From NCBI GenBank assembly GCA_009937065.1, contig JAACDF010000019.1, positions 42,055 through 106,054 on the forward strand: 64,000 nt of DNA, in the 5' to 3' direction. Shown piece after piece: positions 27,145-36,461 of the stretch. This DNA comes from Gammaproteobacteria bacterium (GTDB lineage Bacteria > Pseudomonadota > Gammaproteobacteria > Pseudomonadales > Halieaceae). The notes under the pieces were generated by a model. That model ran no database searches. It had not been told where the DNA came from and saw only the letters and a program-made list of their open reading frames with translations. The position numbers and the translations under genes were made by a program. How positions within the stretch are numbered: position 1 is the first letter of the stretch; each line of letters starts with the position of its first letter.

Positions 27145-29001
27145 TCAACGTCCTCGCAGAAACAGCTTATCTAACTCGTCATGTCCCAATTGGATCCACG
27201 TAGGGCGACCATGATTGCACTGACCCGAGTTTTCAGTGGTTTCCATGTCCCTCAACAACCCGTTCATCTCAGCAATGGACAGCGCTCGGTTCGCGCGCAC
27301 CGACCCGTGGCAGGCCATGGTGGCCAGAATCTCATCCATTCGCGCCGAAAGACGATCGCTATGACCCACCTCCGCGAGATCACCCAGTACGTCACGTAAG
27401 AGGTTGGCGGCATTATCTCTGGCGAGAATGACTGGAATTTCCCTTATCAAAACCGTGTCATCACTTGCTGCATCAACCACCAATCCAAGTTGCGAAAAGA
27501 GCTCGGAGAACTCTTCGTAAGCTCCCATCTCTGCGGTTGTGAGTTTTATCGGCTCGGGGACGAGTAGCGGCTGACTGGCAATCGATGCCGTCGCACGCGC
27601 CGCCTTCAAACGCTCGTAGGTGATGCGTTCATGTGCAGCGTGTGCATCGACCAAAACCATGCCTTCCATGTTCTGCGCGACGATGTAGGTGCCATGAAGA
27701 TGGGCGATAGCGAAGCCCAGTGGAGGTACATCACTCCCCTGAAGCACAGCTGCTGACGACAATGCTGAGCTCATCCCCGCGCTGACTAAGCCTCTGTCAG
27801 AACCCGGTACCGCAAACGACGTCGGTTTCGACAACGGCTCACCGAAGGGGTTCGCACCGACTGCGGGCTCGCTCAGACTGTCGATGCCCCTCGGAATTTC
27901 AAGCCCCATCGAGACCTGCTGAAACTGACTTTCGAATGGCTGCGATTCCGCTACTTGGTCGAGGTTAGCCCGGTTTGCAACATCCGAGGGTCGTACATCG
28001 GCCAAAGCGCGCCCCAGTGTGCTGAAGACAAACCCGTGAACCGATCGACTGTCGCGGAACCTCACCTCGTGTTTTGTAGGATGGACATTTACATCAACAC
28101 GATTGGCGTCCAACTCGAGGAATAGGACGTAGGCTGGATGGCGTCCACCGTAGAGCACATCTCGGTAAGCTTGCCGAACCGCGTGCGTAATGACCTTATC
28201 TTTGACCACTCGGCCGTTGACGAAAAAATACTGCAAATCTGCCTGTGACCGTGAAAAGGTCGGTAAACCCACCCAGCCATGCAGTGACAGACCGTGCGCG
28301 ACTCGATCGACGACGACACTCTCTCGCGCAAACGGCTCGCCGCATATACCAATGACACGCCGCTGCAGATCATGGTCTGACGTACCGGCTGTCAACCGGT
28401 GAAGTACTTTGCCGTTGTGTGACAAGACAAAGGTTGCATCAGGTCGGGCCAAAGCGGTCCGCTTTACCACCTCTTCAACCCGCGCCAACTCCGTTCGCTC
28501 CGTGCGCAGAAATTTTCGACGCGCTGGCGTGTTGTAAAACAGGTCACGTATCTCAAGCGTTGTCCCTCTGGGATGTGCGGCTGGTGATACTGTGACTTTC
28601 ATCTCACGACCCTCGCAGCGCGCTACCTGACCCTGACTGGGGTCCTCAGAGGTGTTTGATGTGACAGATAACTTGGACACGGACGCGATCGAGGCCAGTG
28701 CCTCACCTCGAAAACCCAAGGTTGCTACAGCCTCAAGATCATCAATCGACGCAATTTTGCTTGTAGCATGGCGAGCCAGTGCCAGGGGTAATTCTCCCCC
28801 TGCTATGCCGGCTCCATTATCAGTAATGCGTATTCGTTTGACGCCACCCTCGTCGACATCAATGGTAATAACCGTTGCACCGGCATCGAGGGCATTCTCC
28901 AGCACCTCTTTAACCACAGAGGCTGGACGCTCAACGACCTCACCTGCCGCTATCTGGTTGGCCAGCCGATTGTCGAGCTGTTTGATCTTCCCAATCGACA
29001 T
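27145..29001 (-). CDS. mutL: DNA mismatch repair protein MutL (probable endonuclease type)
   Basis: A 618-residue GHKL ATPase. N-terminal motifs: the Glu/Asn of VVKEVLENALDAGAT (29-43), DNGAGI (61-66), and GFRGEALASI (97-106). The linker (about 335-425) is low in conservation. The C-terminal domain contains DAHAAHERITYE at 452-463, which fits the DQHA(X)2E(X)4E endonuclease metal motif with Ala for Gln, and a CNHGRP motif near the end. E. coli MutL lacks these, relying on MutH, so this protein probably nicks DNA itself. Its ATG overlaps the amiB stop codon (TGATG). Confidence 0.96.
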   Translation of the reverse strand: MSIGKIKQLDNRLANQIAAGEVVERPASVVKEVLENALDAGATVITIDVDEGGVKRIRITDNGAGIAGGELPLALARHATSKIASIDDLEAVATLGFRGEALASIASVSKLSVTSNTSEDPSQGQVARCEGREMKVTVSPAAHPRGTTLEIRDLFYNTPARRKFLRTERTELARVEEVVKRTALARPDATFVLSHNGKVLHRLTAGTSDHDLQRRVIGICGEPFARESVVVDRVAHGLSLHGWVGLPTFSRSQADLQYFFVNGRVVKDKVITHAVRQAYRDVLYGGRHPAYVLFLELDANRVDVNVHPTKHEVRFRDSRSVHGFVFSTLGRALADVRPSDVANRANLDQVAESQPFESQFQQVSMGLEIPRGIDSLSEPAVGANPFGEPLSKPTSFAVPGSDRGLVSAGMSSALSSAAVLQGSDVPPLGFAIAHLHGTYIVAQNMEGMVLVDAHAAHERITYERLKAARATASIASQPLLVPEPIKLTTAEMGAYEEFSELFSQLGLVVDAASDDTVLIREIPVILARDNAANLLRDVLGDLAEVGHSDRLSARMDEILATMACHGSVRANRALSIAEMNGLLRDMETTENSGQCNHGRPTWIQLGHDELDKLFLRGR

Positions 29002-30344
29002 CAGCCGGACTCCGGAATGATCAAGACCTGACCCACTGTAATGGTCTTCGATGACAGCGAATTGCTTCGCATTAACTCGTCAACTGACACCGCGTACTTG
29101 GCAGCAATTCCGGACAAGGTGTCACCCCTGACCACCTGCACCGTGCGCTCAATAGTGGCCTCCCCCGAGGATGATCTCGCGAAAATAGTGCCCGGTGGTG
29201 GATTTGATTTAAACCAACGGTGAACCCCGCGAAAAATTGCCTCCGCCATCTTGTCCTGATAACCGGGCGTTGCCAGTAATGACGATTCTTTGGGGTTAGA
29301 GATAAACCCTGTCTCCACGAGAATTGAGGGAATATCAGGGGACTTCAACACTAGAAAGGCAGCTTGCTCCACCTTGGTTTTATGGAGTCTCGGTGCCACC
29401 TTACCCATCTCACCGAGCACTTCTGCGCCCACGTCCAAGCTAGAGTCGAGCGTCCCGGTCATCGACAGATCAGTTAAAACGCCAGCCAAGATGTCGTCCA
29501 TATCTGACACGGCGACACCGCCTACCAAATCGGCTGCATTCTCTTTATCCGCCAGAAATTGTGCCGTTGTCGAGGTGGCGCCTCGGGTCGATAGCGCATA
29601 AACCGAAGCACCATTGGCCGACGGGTGAGTGAAGGCATCGGCGTGAATTGAAATAAAGAGATCGGCCTGATTTTTCCGCGCAAGGTCTCGCCGACCCTTG
29701 TGTGTAATGTAGTAATCTCCAGTTCGAATCATCACTGGCCGAAACTGAGGTGCAGCATCAAACTTTGATTTCAGACGGTTAGCAATCTGCAGGACGACGT
29801 GTTTTTCGCGCAATTTTTTGGGGCCTGACGCGCCTGGATCCTCGCCACCATGCCCGGCATCAATGGCCACCACGACGGGGCGTCGTGTATCAGCTTTGCT
29901 GACTGTTTTCTTAGGAGGTGCAGTCACGGGTTGGTTGGACGTCTCGGCGTCGAATAAATCTAACACCAGACGATGACCCGTTCGCTCGTTGGGCGCCAAC
30001 TGAAAACTCTTGGGCTTCACCTCGGCAGAGAGATCAAATACCACTCGCAAGTCTTCACCCTGCCGAATACCTGACCGGACCCGAGCAATCGGTGTTCCAT
30101 CAAGTGGCAAATCAGTCAGCACGCCAACCAGTGAGGCGTCGTCGACGTCAAGCACCAACCGGGAGGGATTTGCCAGCTCGAGCACCTTATGGGTGGTGGG
30201 ACCAGACAAATCCAAGACCACTCGCGTGTGGTCCGGAGCACGCCACAGGCGAATGTCTTCCACCTGCACACTTGCGAGCACCCGAGGCGCCAAGAGGGTC
30301 ATCAAACAGCCGGTCGCCACCAGAAAGCTATGAAGGTTAGGCAC
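29001..30344 (-). CDS. amiB: N-acetylmuramoyl-L-alanine amidase AmiB
   Basis: A 447-residue periplasmic zinc amidase that cleaves the peptide from MurNAc during septum splitting. The start is the GTG at 30344, after GGGAGGT; it overlaps the tsaE end by 8 nt. Domain order: signal peptide (1-24, ending VLA), AMIN domain (about 27-130) for septal targeting, Amidase_3 domain with the zinc His of DAGHGGEDPGASG, SIHADAF and the catalytic Glu of VETGFISN, and a C-terminal LysM motif (VVRGDTLSGIAAKYAVS). LysM is present in AmiB of Pseudomonas relatives too. Confidence 0.97.
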   Translation of the reverse strand: MPNLHSFLVATGCLMTLLAPRVLASVQVEDIRLWRAPDHTRVVLDLSGPTTHKVLELANPSRLVLDVDDASLVGVLTDLPLDGTPIARVRSGIRQGEDLRVVFDLSAEVKPKSFQLAPNERTGHRLVLDLFDAETSNQPVTAPPKKTVSKADTRRPVVVAIDAGHGGEDPGASGPKKLREKHVVLQIANRLKSKFDAAPQFRPVMIRTGDYYITHKGRRDLARKNQADLFISIHADAFTHPSANGASVYALSTRGATSTTAQFLADKENAADLVGGVAVSDMDDILAGVLTDLSMTGTLDSSLDVGAEVLGEMGKVAPRLHKTKVEQAAFLVLKSPDIPSILVETGFISNPKESSLLATPGYQDKMAEAIFRGVHRWFKSNPPPGTIFARSSSGEATIERTVQVVRGDTLSGIAAKYAVSVDELMRSNSLSSKTITVGQVLIIPESG

Positions 30345-30819
30345 GATGACCTCCCATCCGAACCAGTAAGTCATCACCTTGGGTTGTCAACGCGTTAATC
30401 GTTAGTTGGCGTCCGTCACCCGATTCGTGAAGGGCAACCTGAAGATCAGGTACCGGCAACCATCCTTCACCCTTTGATGGCCATTCGATAAATAAAATAG
30501 CGCCGCTGGCAATGTAGTCGCGAATTCCCAAGAACTCCAGCTCCTCAGGGTTTGATAGCCGATACAGATCTAAGTGGCAAATTTGACCAGCCTCGGCGAG
30601 ATCATAGGGCTCACACAGAGTGTAGGTTGGACTCTTCGCCGAGCCAGCATGGCCAAGGGCACGAAGCGCGCCCCGTGTGAAAGTGGTTTTTCCCGCACCA
30701 AGCTCACCTATTAAAAAAACTACGCAACCTGCATTGAGCGCGCGTCCAATCGCAGAGCCTGCGGCGACAGTCGCGGCCTCGTCTGGAAGAAATTTCGTGA
30801 ATGAACCCAAACTACTCAT
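30337..30819 (-). CDS. tsaE: tRNA threonylcarbamoyladenosine biosynthesis ATPase TsaE
   Basis: A 160-residue P-loop protein needed, with TsaB, TsaC and TsaD, for the t6A37 modification of ANN-decoding tRNAs. It shows Walker A IGELGAGKTTFTRG (37-50), the family motif SPTYTLCEPYD, HLDLYRL and LFIEWPSKGEGWLP. It is the first gene of the minus-strand cluster. In Pseudomonas nnrE normally separates it from queG; that gene is absent here. Confidence 0.96.
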   Translation of the reverse strand: MSSLGSFTKFLPDEAATVAAGSAIGRALNAGCVVFLIGELGAGKTTFTRGALRALGHAGSAKSPTYTLCEPYDLAEAGQICHLDLYRLSNPEELEFLGIRDYIASGAILFIEWPSKGEGWLPVPDLQVALHESGDGRQLTINALTTQGDDLLVRMGGHRA

Positions 30820-30865
30820 GCCGAGAGTGTACCTTGGTCAGCCGCGTATCTGTCACAATGTTGCG

Positions 30866-31918
30866 GTGAATAACGAAGAGCACAATGAATTAGTCGATAC
30901 CATCCGTCGCTGGGCCAACGAGTTGGGTTTTCAGGATGTTGGGTTCACAGGAATCGAACTCAATGAACACGAAGCCTACCTCCAAAAGTGGTTGGATGCC
31001 GGCTATCACGGCACCATGAGCTGGATGGACCGCCATGGTACTAAGCGAAGTCGACCCTCAGAACTCGTTCCTGGGACCTGTACTGTTATTTCTTGCCGCA
31101 TGGATTACCGGCCCGAAGCCATGGATTCCTGGCAGGTTCTGAATGCCTCGGAAAAAGGCTTCGTATCTCGGTATGCGGTCGGTAGGGACTACCATAAAAT
31201 CATTCGATCACGACTGGCCAAACTTGCCGATCGCATAGCGTTAGAACTTGGCTCGGGTGATTTCAGAGCCTTTGTAGACAGCGCACCAGTACTCGAACGC
31301 GCCATTGCAGAGCAGTCAGGTCTAGGCTGGATAGCAAAAAATACGATGCTAATTAATGAGTCTGCCGGATCCTACTTTTTCCTTGGAGAGATCTACACGG
31401 ATATCCCGCTACCACGCTCCAAGCCCAAAGAGGATAAGCACTGTGGCAGCTGCTCCGCCTGTCTGACTGCCTGCCCAACCGATGCTTTCGTTGCGCCTTT
31501 TGTTCTCGATGCACGACGTTGTATCTCTTATCTCACTATCGAGCATGAGGGCTCGATAGCAGAGGAACTCAGGGGAAAAATGGGTAATCGCATTTACGGC
31601 TGCGATGACTGCCAGATGGTCTGCCCTTGGAATAAGTTCGCCTCGATATCAAACGAATCAGACTTTGCACCGCGGTGGGATTTGGACAACCCCAATTTAG
31701 TCGAACTCTTCGCCTGGACAGAGCAGGAGTTCCTTGAACGACTTCAAGGCTCACCGATACGGCGTATCGGCTATAAGAAGTGGCTTCGAAATATTGCCGT
31801 AGCTTTAGGCAATGCTGAAACATCACCCGAAGTGCTTCAGGCACTCAAGTCTCGTGAACATCATACGTCTTCTCTTGTAAGAGAACACGTGACGTGGGCG
31901 CTCAGTCAGCACAACTAA
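30866..31918 (+). CDS. queG: Epoxyqueuosine reductase
   Basis: A 350-residue cobalamin- and Fe-S-dependent enzyme that makes the last step of queuosine in tRNA. I choose the GTG at 30866 (MNNEEHNELVDTIRRW), because an upstream ATG would lie inside the start of divergent tsaE and adds a non-conserved leader. Conserved blocks: GYHGTMSWMDRH, YAVGRDYHK, FVDSAPVLERAIAEQSGLGW, and two 4Fe-4S clusters in CGSCSACLTACPTDAF and YGCDDCQMVCPWN. The DUF1730 region precedes the clusters. The 46-bp gap to tsaE must hold both promoters. Confidence 0.95.
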   Translation: MNNEEHNELVDTIRRWANELGFQDVGFTGIELNEHEAYLQKWLDAGYHGTMSWMDRHGTKRSRPSELVPGTCTVISCRMDYRPEAMDSWQVLNASEKGFVSRYAVGRDYHKIIRSRLAKLADRIALELGSGDFRAFVDSAPVLERAIAEQSGLGWIAKNTMLINESAGSYFFLGEIYTDIPLPRSKPKEDKHCGSCSACLTACPTDAFVAPFVLDARRCISYLTIEHEGSIAEELRGKMGNRIYGCDDCQMVCPWNKFASISNESDFAPRWDLDNPNLVELFAWTEQEFLERLQGSPIRRIGYKKWLRNIAVALGNAETSPEVLQALKSREHHTSSLVREHVTWALSQHN

Positions 31919-31943
31919 GCTCACTGCACACTTAATTCGAAAT

Positions 31944-32483
31944 CTACAATCGGATGAGGTGCTCTCTGAAATACCGGAGTTCCTCAATGGACTCGATGAT
32001 ATCCGCCAGGGCTTCATGGACGTTACGTTTCGGAGCTGGCGGTAACTCCGGCCGCCAGTAGTTGGCGAGCAATTTCAAGGTCGTGACGTCGAGATTACGA
32101 TAGTGGAAGAACGTCTCGAGACTGGCGAGGTGACGGGCCATAAATCGACGGTCCTGACAGATCGAATTGCCGCACATTGGCGAGCGGTTCGGTGTCACCC
32201 AATCATCGAGAAACCGCAGTGTTTCTTGCGCCGCCGCGGTCTCGTCCATCGTGCTGGCTCTGACGCGATCGACCAGTCCAGAGTTCGTGTGCGTTCGGGT
32301 ATTCCACTCATCCATTTTCGCGAGCACGTCATCGCTCTGATGTATTGCAATGACCGGCCCCTCAGCCAATATGTCGAGATCTAGAGATGTAATAATCGTT
32401 GCTATCTCGATGACCCGGTCGGAATCCGGATCTAAGCCCGTCATCTCCATATCGACCCAAATCAGCCGCTTGTCCTTATCCAT
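31944..32483 (-). CDS. orn: Oligoribonuclease
   Basis: A 179-residue DEDDh exonuclease that degrades RNA dinucleotides, including pGpG. The start is the ATG at 32483 ([18 protein letters not shown]), after AGAGGA; a much longer frame running into rsgA is a shadow. Catalytic residues: Asp and Glu of VDMEMTGLD, the central Asp of [10 protein letters not shown], and the His and Asp of VHEALADI. The length matches E. coli Orn (181). It is convergent with queG and divergent from rsgA, as in Pseudomonas. Confidence 0.98.
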   Translation of the reverse strand: MDKDKRLIWVDMEMTGLDPDSDRVIEIATIITSLDLDILAEGPVIAIHQSDDVLAKMDEWNTRTHTNSGLVDRVRASTMDETAAAQETLRFLDDWVTPNRSPMCGNSICQDRRFMARHLASLETFFHYRNLDVTTLKLLANYWRPELPPAPKRNVHEALADIIESIEELRYFREHLIRL

Positions 32484-32546
32484 TATGCACCGTCCTCTCA
32501 AAAGCAAACTACATCGTTTCGGGAGCTGACAGGGTACACTGACTTT

Positions 32547-33518
32547 ATGGGGAATAGACGACTGACAGATCAGCAGCGAAGGCGCATTGAAGAAAATGCA
32601 GTGAAGCGGCGCGAGAACGCCAGCGCCGGAATCACTGAGGATAAAGAGGGAATGATCGTTGCGCGCTACAGCAAAACCGCGGTGGTTAGAGCGGGCAATG
32701 GGGAAACGCACAACTGTCACCTGCGCCCAAACCTGTCCCACCTCGTCGCAGGGGACCAAGTACTCTGGGCCAATGAAGAGACCGGCGCCTACGTTACAAG
32801 TCAGCTGGAGCGACGATCTGAACTTAAACGACCTGACGCCCGAGGCCAGCTTAAGGCCGTAGCAGCCAATGTCGACCTCATTGCCATCGTCTTCGCACCA
32901 GAACCTGAGCCCCATGCCAATCTGATTGATCGTTATCTGGTGGCCGCTCATATGGCGAACATCGACACCATTATCATTCTCAACAAATCGGATTTACTGG
33001 ATCAGCACCCAGAGCATGATGCATTGCTGGAGAGCTATCGAACGATTGGTTACGAGGTGATGACAAGCGGACCGACGCCTGAGGAAACGCAGGCGCTTAG
33101 TGACAAGCTGGGAACACGGACGTCAGTCTTCGTTGGGCAGAGCGGTGTGGGGAAATCCTCCATGCTCAACCGCTTGTTACCGGATGCGGAACTGCGGGTT
33201 GGCGCCTTATCCGAGGGTGTTCTTAAAGGACGTCATACAACGACGACAGCGGAGGTATTTGCGCGTCCGAATGGGGGCTTCATCATCGACTCACCTGGGA
33301 TCCGAGAGTTTGGACTGCAACACATTGATCTCACGCTGGTGGCACCTGGCTTTATGGAGTTCAGACCCTTCCTAGATCAATGTCGATTCCGAGATTGCAG
33401 TCATCTCGTTGAAAAAGACTGCAGGGTACTCGCCGCCGTTGAGAGCAATGAGATTAGTTCAGAGCGCTACGAAAGCTTTGTGAATATCGTCAGAGATATC
33501 GATACGCAAAGCTATTAA
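32547..33518 (+). CDS. rsgA: Small-subunit assembly GTPase RsgA
   Basis: A 323-residue circularly permuted GTPase that acts late in 30S maturation. The N-terminus [17 protein letters not shown] is typical. An OB fold (about 35-115) precedes the G-domain in the permuted order: NKSDLL (G4), [12 protein letters not shown] (G1), [15 protein letters not shown] (G3). The zinc-binding finger [14 protein letters not shown] follows at about 275-290. Confidence 0.97.
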   Translation: MGNRRLTDQQRRRIEENAVKRRENASAGITEDKEGMIVARYSKTAVVRAGNGETHNCHLRPNLSHLVAGDQVLWANEETGAYVTSQLERRSELKRPDARGQLKAVAANVDLIAIVFAPEPEPHANLIDRYLVAAHMANIDTIIILNKSDLLDQHPEHDALLESYRTIGYEVMTSGPTPEETQALSDKLGTRTSVFVGQSGVGKSSMLNRLLPDAELRVGALSEGVLKGRHTTTTAEVFARPNGGFIIDSPGIREFGLQHIDLTLVAPGFMEFRPFLDQCRFRDCSHLVEKDCRVLAAVESNEISSERYESFVNIVRDIDTQSY

Positions 33519-33625
33519 AGCACTTGGTAGCAAAGCCAGTTATAAAGCGTCACCGATCGAATCGTGTCCTCAATAGATCACTCAAAACACTATTGGACGA
33601 CCTGTTTCTGGCATAGACTGAAACC

Positions 33626-34615
33626 ATGAACATCGTTCGAGTCACAGGGGGTCTGTTGCTGGGCTTTTGCTTTGCTCTGAATGCACACGCACTCGGACAA
33701 AGCTCCGATGAAGTGGCATCCCCGGAACTCAAGTCCGAGAATGTGGCTACGGCGGCGCGAGAGAGAGCTGAGCGATGGGTTGACTCGAGTCATCGATTTG
33801 CAACCGATCGAACCATGGCGCTGACGCGCTGGGTAGACAGCTTTTTTGGTGACATGGATGGTGACGCAGAAATTGCGGAGTCTCGATTACGGCTGAAAAT
33901 CACAGCTGATTGGGATGAGCGCCTCGGAACGGAAACTCGCGTTAGCGTAGGCGGCAAGGTCAATCTGCCGCGATTGGCGGATCGCGTAGATCTAGTCTTC
34001 CGCGGTGATGACCCCGACGAACTTGTACCGGGTGATGAGGACGACCCCTCGCAGAGTCAGGTAGGCTTGCAGGTTATGCTCGATGAAAGCGCCAGCGGGA
34101 ACCACCGAACCGACTTCACCGTAGGCTTATCCGGCGCCGGACCAAAGCCGGGGGTGAAGTATCGCTACAAGACACTCTGGGGGCCAAATACCTCGTTTCG
34201 ATTTTCTCAGCGAGCACAATACGATTTTGATGACGGGGGGTTTGCGACTACCAAACTCGATATCGACTACGCACTCTCAAGACGATCGCTTATAAGAACT
34301 CAAAACCGCGTGCTGTATGGCGAGAACTCAGATGGCGCGGAGTGGTCCTCCAATATTGGTGTCGTGCGCCAGTGGGCGGTCGAAAACGGATTCGAGCGCG
34401 CGGCTTATTTGTACGCTGGAATAAGAGGCCATACCGAGCCTGATAGCTACGGAGAGAACTACCAAGTGGGGCTGCGATTGAGAGCGCAGGCCATCCGCGA
34501 GTTCTTATTTTTTGAGCTTGAGCCCACGCTCAGTCAACGCATCGACGCTCCAAATTTACCCCGAGAAACCGCCTGGGCAGTGGAGGCTCGAGTCGAGTTT
34601 CTCCTCTTCGACTAA
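33626..34615 (+). CDS. Exported, probably outer-membrane beta-barrel protein of unknown family
   Basis: A 329-residue protein with a signal peptide (1-23, cut near AHA-LG). After a helical charged stretch (ATAARERAERWVDSSH) the sequence changes at about residue 85 to alternating beta-strands with many Arg, Asp and aromatic residues and Asp-rich turns (FRGDDPDELVPGDEDDP). It ends in VEFLLFD. This fits a small barrel (perhaps 12 strands), but no family is recognised. It occupies the place taken by motAB next to rsgA in Pseudomonas. No ribosome-binding site is obvious. Confidence 0.65.
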   Translation: MNIVRVTGGLLLGFCFALNAHALGQSSDEVASPELKSENVATAARERAERWVDSSHRFATDRTMALTRWVDSFFGDMDGDAEIAESRLRLKITADWDERLGTETRVSVGGKVNLPRLADRVDLVFRGDDPDELVPGDEDDPSQSQVGLQVMLDESASGNHRTDFTVGLSGAGPKPGVKYRYKTLWGPNTSFRFSQRAQYDFDDGGFATTKLDIDYALSRRSLIRTQNRVLYGENSDGAEWSSNIGVVRQWAVENGFERAAYLYAGIRGHTEPDSYGENYQVGLRLRAQAIREFLFFELEPTLSQRIDAPNLPRETAWAVEARVEFLLFD

Positions 34616-34665
34616 AGCGACGTTGCTTACGACTCCGAGTACCACGCTCGACAAATACTCTCGGC

Positions 34666-36102
34666 TTAGAGATTTTCCTCTGCGAACGCAGCGAGTCTCG
34701 ATCTTACAATGCCATTGATATGCATGATGCCTGCATGTGGGTAAGGCTTTACGCGCTCGACTAAGTAGGTGAGGCCCGAGGTCAGGGGTGAAATATATTT
34801 GTTATCGATCTGAGCCAGATTCCCTAAGACCACAATTTTTGAGTCTGAACCCACACGACTGATAATTGATTTCAGCTGAAACTGAGTCAGGCCTTGTGAT
34901 TCATCAATGATGATGTAGGCGCCATTGAATGACCTGCCGCGCATAAAGTTGAGCGACTTAAACTGAAGATTGGCGCGCTCCTTCACGTACTCGATGCTGC
35001 CATTAGAGCATTCATCTGCGCCATGAAGAATTTCCAGGTTGTCGTCAAATGCCGCAAGCCAGGGCGCCATTTTCTCTTCCTCGGTCCCGGGTAAAAAGCC
35101 AATCTCTTCAGCCATGGGCGGCGTTGAACGCGCGACGATAAGCTTTTTGTACTTTTTCTGCTCCAAAATGGCGTGAAGGCCATAGGCCAATGCTAAAAGG
35201 GTCTTACCCGACCCCGCAGGTCCCGTCAGTACGGTCATATCCAAATCATCATTATCGAGAAGACGCATGGCCATGGCTTGCTCCAAATTCCTGGGTGCCA
35301 AACCCCAGAAGCGCTGATTCATCAAGTTATCTCGACTATCGACCGCGAGGTAGACGAATTCCTGATCAACATGGTCGACAAAAGCGATAAAGCCATTGTC
35401 GTCATACAGAAACTGATTGGGGTAAGCCTCAGGTAACTCTGATCGTGGAATTCTGTGAAGCGTCAGATCCTCTTCACGCACCGTATCCACACGATCAATG
35501 CCTTGCCAAAACTCGCCCTCGCTCTTCTGGTAACCGGTGGCGAGAAGGTCAATATCATCAAGCACACGATCGTGACGATAATCCTCGACATGCAATAACC
35601 CGGAGCCCTTAGCCTTGATCCGCATGTTGATGTCTTTGGTTACCAGACATACAAACTCGCCCGGGTGCTCTATTTGATATTTAAGCGCGACATTGATGAT
35701 GCGATTGTCGTTAGCCTGATCCTGAGTACTATCGAGAAACGGCACGTTCTCGTTAGCGCTCAACAGCTGGTCCGGAAAAATCGCCAAACGTCCCAATGCA
35801 CCAGACAATGTGGATCCTGGGATTTCAACACCGTCCTGTATAGCTTGTGGTGACGAAGATCCCACTACTTTATCGATCATCTGAATAGCAATACGTGCCT
35901 CCCGACTGACCGATTTATCCCGCCGATCCTTAATGTGATCCAGCTCTTCCAGAACGGTCATTGGAATCACAACCCGATGCTCTGCGAATGCTGCGATTGC
36001 CGTTGGATCATGAAGTAACACGTTGGTATCCAAGACATACGTCTTTACTCCCGCGGGGGATAGTTGCGTGACTTCGTTAGGCAAGTTTGCAGATTGCGTC
36101 AT
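34666..36102 (-). CDS. PIN-domain/PhoH-domain ATPase (PhoH2 type)
   Basis: A 478-residue fusion. Residues about 20-150 form a PIN ribonuclease domain: YVLDTNVLLHDP with Asp25, LEELDHIKDRRD and the later NDNRIINVA motif. Residues about 235-470 form the PhoH ATPase, with Walker A GPAGSGKTLLALAYG, the YIIIDESQ Walker B and RVGSDSKIVVLGN. Such PhoH2 proteins act as RNA-unwinding, RNA-cleaving enzymes. The start is the ATG at 36102 after GGAGATC. Confidence 0.92.
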   Translation of the reverse strand: MTQSANLPNEVTQLSPAGVKTYVLDTNVLLHDPTAIAAFAEHRVVIPMTVLEELDHIKDRRDKSVSREARIAIQMIDKVVGSSSPQAIQDGVEIPGSTLSGALGRLAIFPDQLLSANENVPFLDSTQDQANDNRIINVALKYQIEHPGEFVCLVTKDINMRIKAKGSGLLHVEDYRHDRVLDDIDLLATGYQKSEGEFWQGIDRVDTVREEDLTLHRIPRSELPEAYPNQFLYDDNGFIAFVDHVDQEFVYLAVDSRDNLMNQRFWGLAPRNLEQAMAMRLLDNDDLDMTVLTGPAGSGKTLLALAYGLHAILEQKKYKKLIVARSTPPMAEEIGFLPGTEEEKMAPWLAAFDDNLEILHGADECSNGSIEYVKERANLQFKSLNFMRGRSFNGAYIIIDESQGLTQFQLKSIISRVGSDSKIVVLGNLAQIDNKYISPLTSGLTYLVERVKPYPHAGIMHINGIVRSRLAAFAEENL

Positions 36103-36461
36103 GTGATCTCCGACCATTGTCCAAACAGTAAAATGAGGGCCACCTCGCTCTTATAGAGGGGCGAGTGCACGGCGCTGATACGAGGGATAAAGAATAGGCG
36201 GTTGCAGATACACAACACAGTGGCGTGGTACGAGGTGTCAAGGCGGAGCCGACAAACGTCATTACCAATAAACCGTCCTACTCTTTCTATTTCGGGCAGT
36301 TTCAGTAAAACCATGGAATGCCCGCGTGTCAATTACCGGGTAATGAATTTTTTTGATCACCACAAAAGCGTGAAAAGTGGGGGCCTCTCAGCTAGGATTT
36401 ACCCTTCGATGGTAAAGACCATCTCGGCGATACCACCCTTTTTCAAGAGATTCCTCGTTGT
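36103..36461. other. 359-bp divergent intergenic region (phoH2 / rnb)
   Basis: This region must carry promoters for both the PIN-PhoH gene (minus) and the RNase II gene (plus). I see an imperfect short inverted repeat ATTAC-CGG-GTAAT (near 36340) and ATGGT-AAAG-ACCAT (near 36410), and no convincing -35/-10 pair. Short minus-strand open frames here lack ribosome-binding sites and are not called. Confidence 0.5.

Noticed and set aside
30677-30865. N-terminal extension of queG
   Set aside because: It lies antisense to the tsaE start and P-loop region and does not match QueG; the GTG at 30866 gives the family N-terminus.
31944-32951. Long (335-residue) reading of orn
   Set aside because: The extra 156 residues lie antisense to rsgA and are not part of the 180-residue Orn family; the ATG at 32483 has a proper ribosome-binding site.
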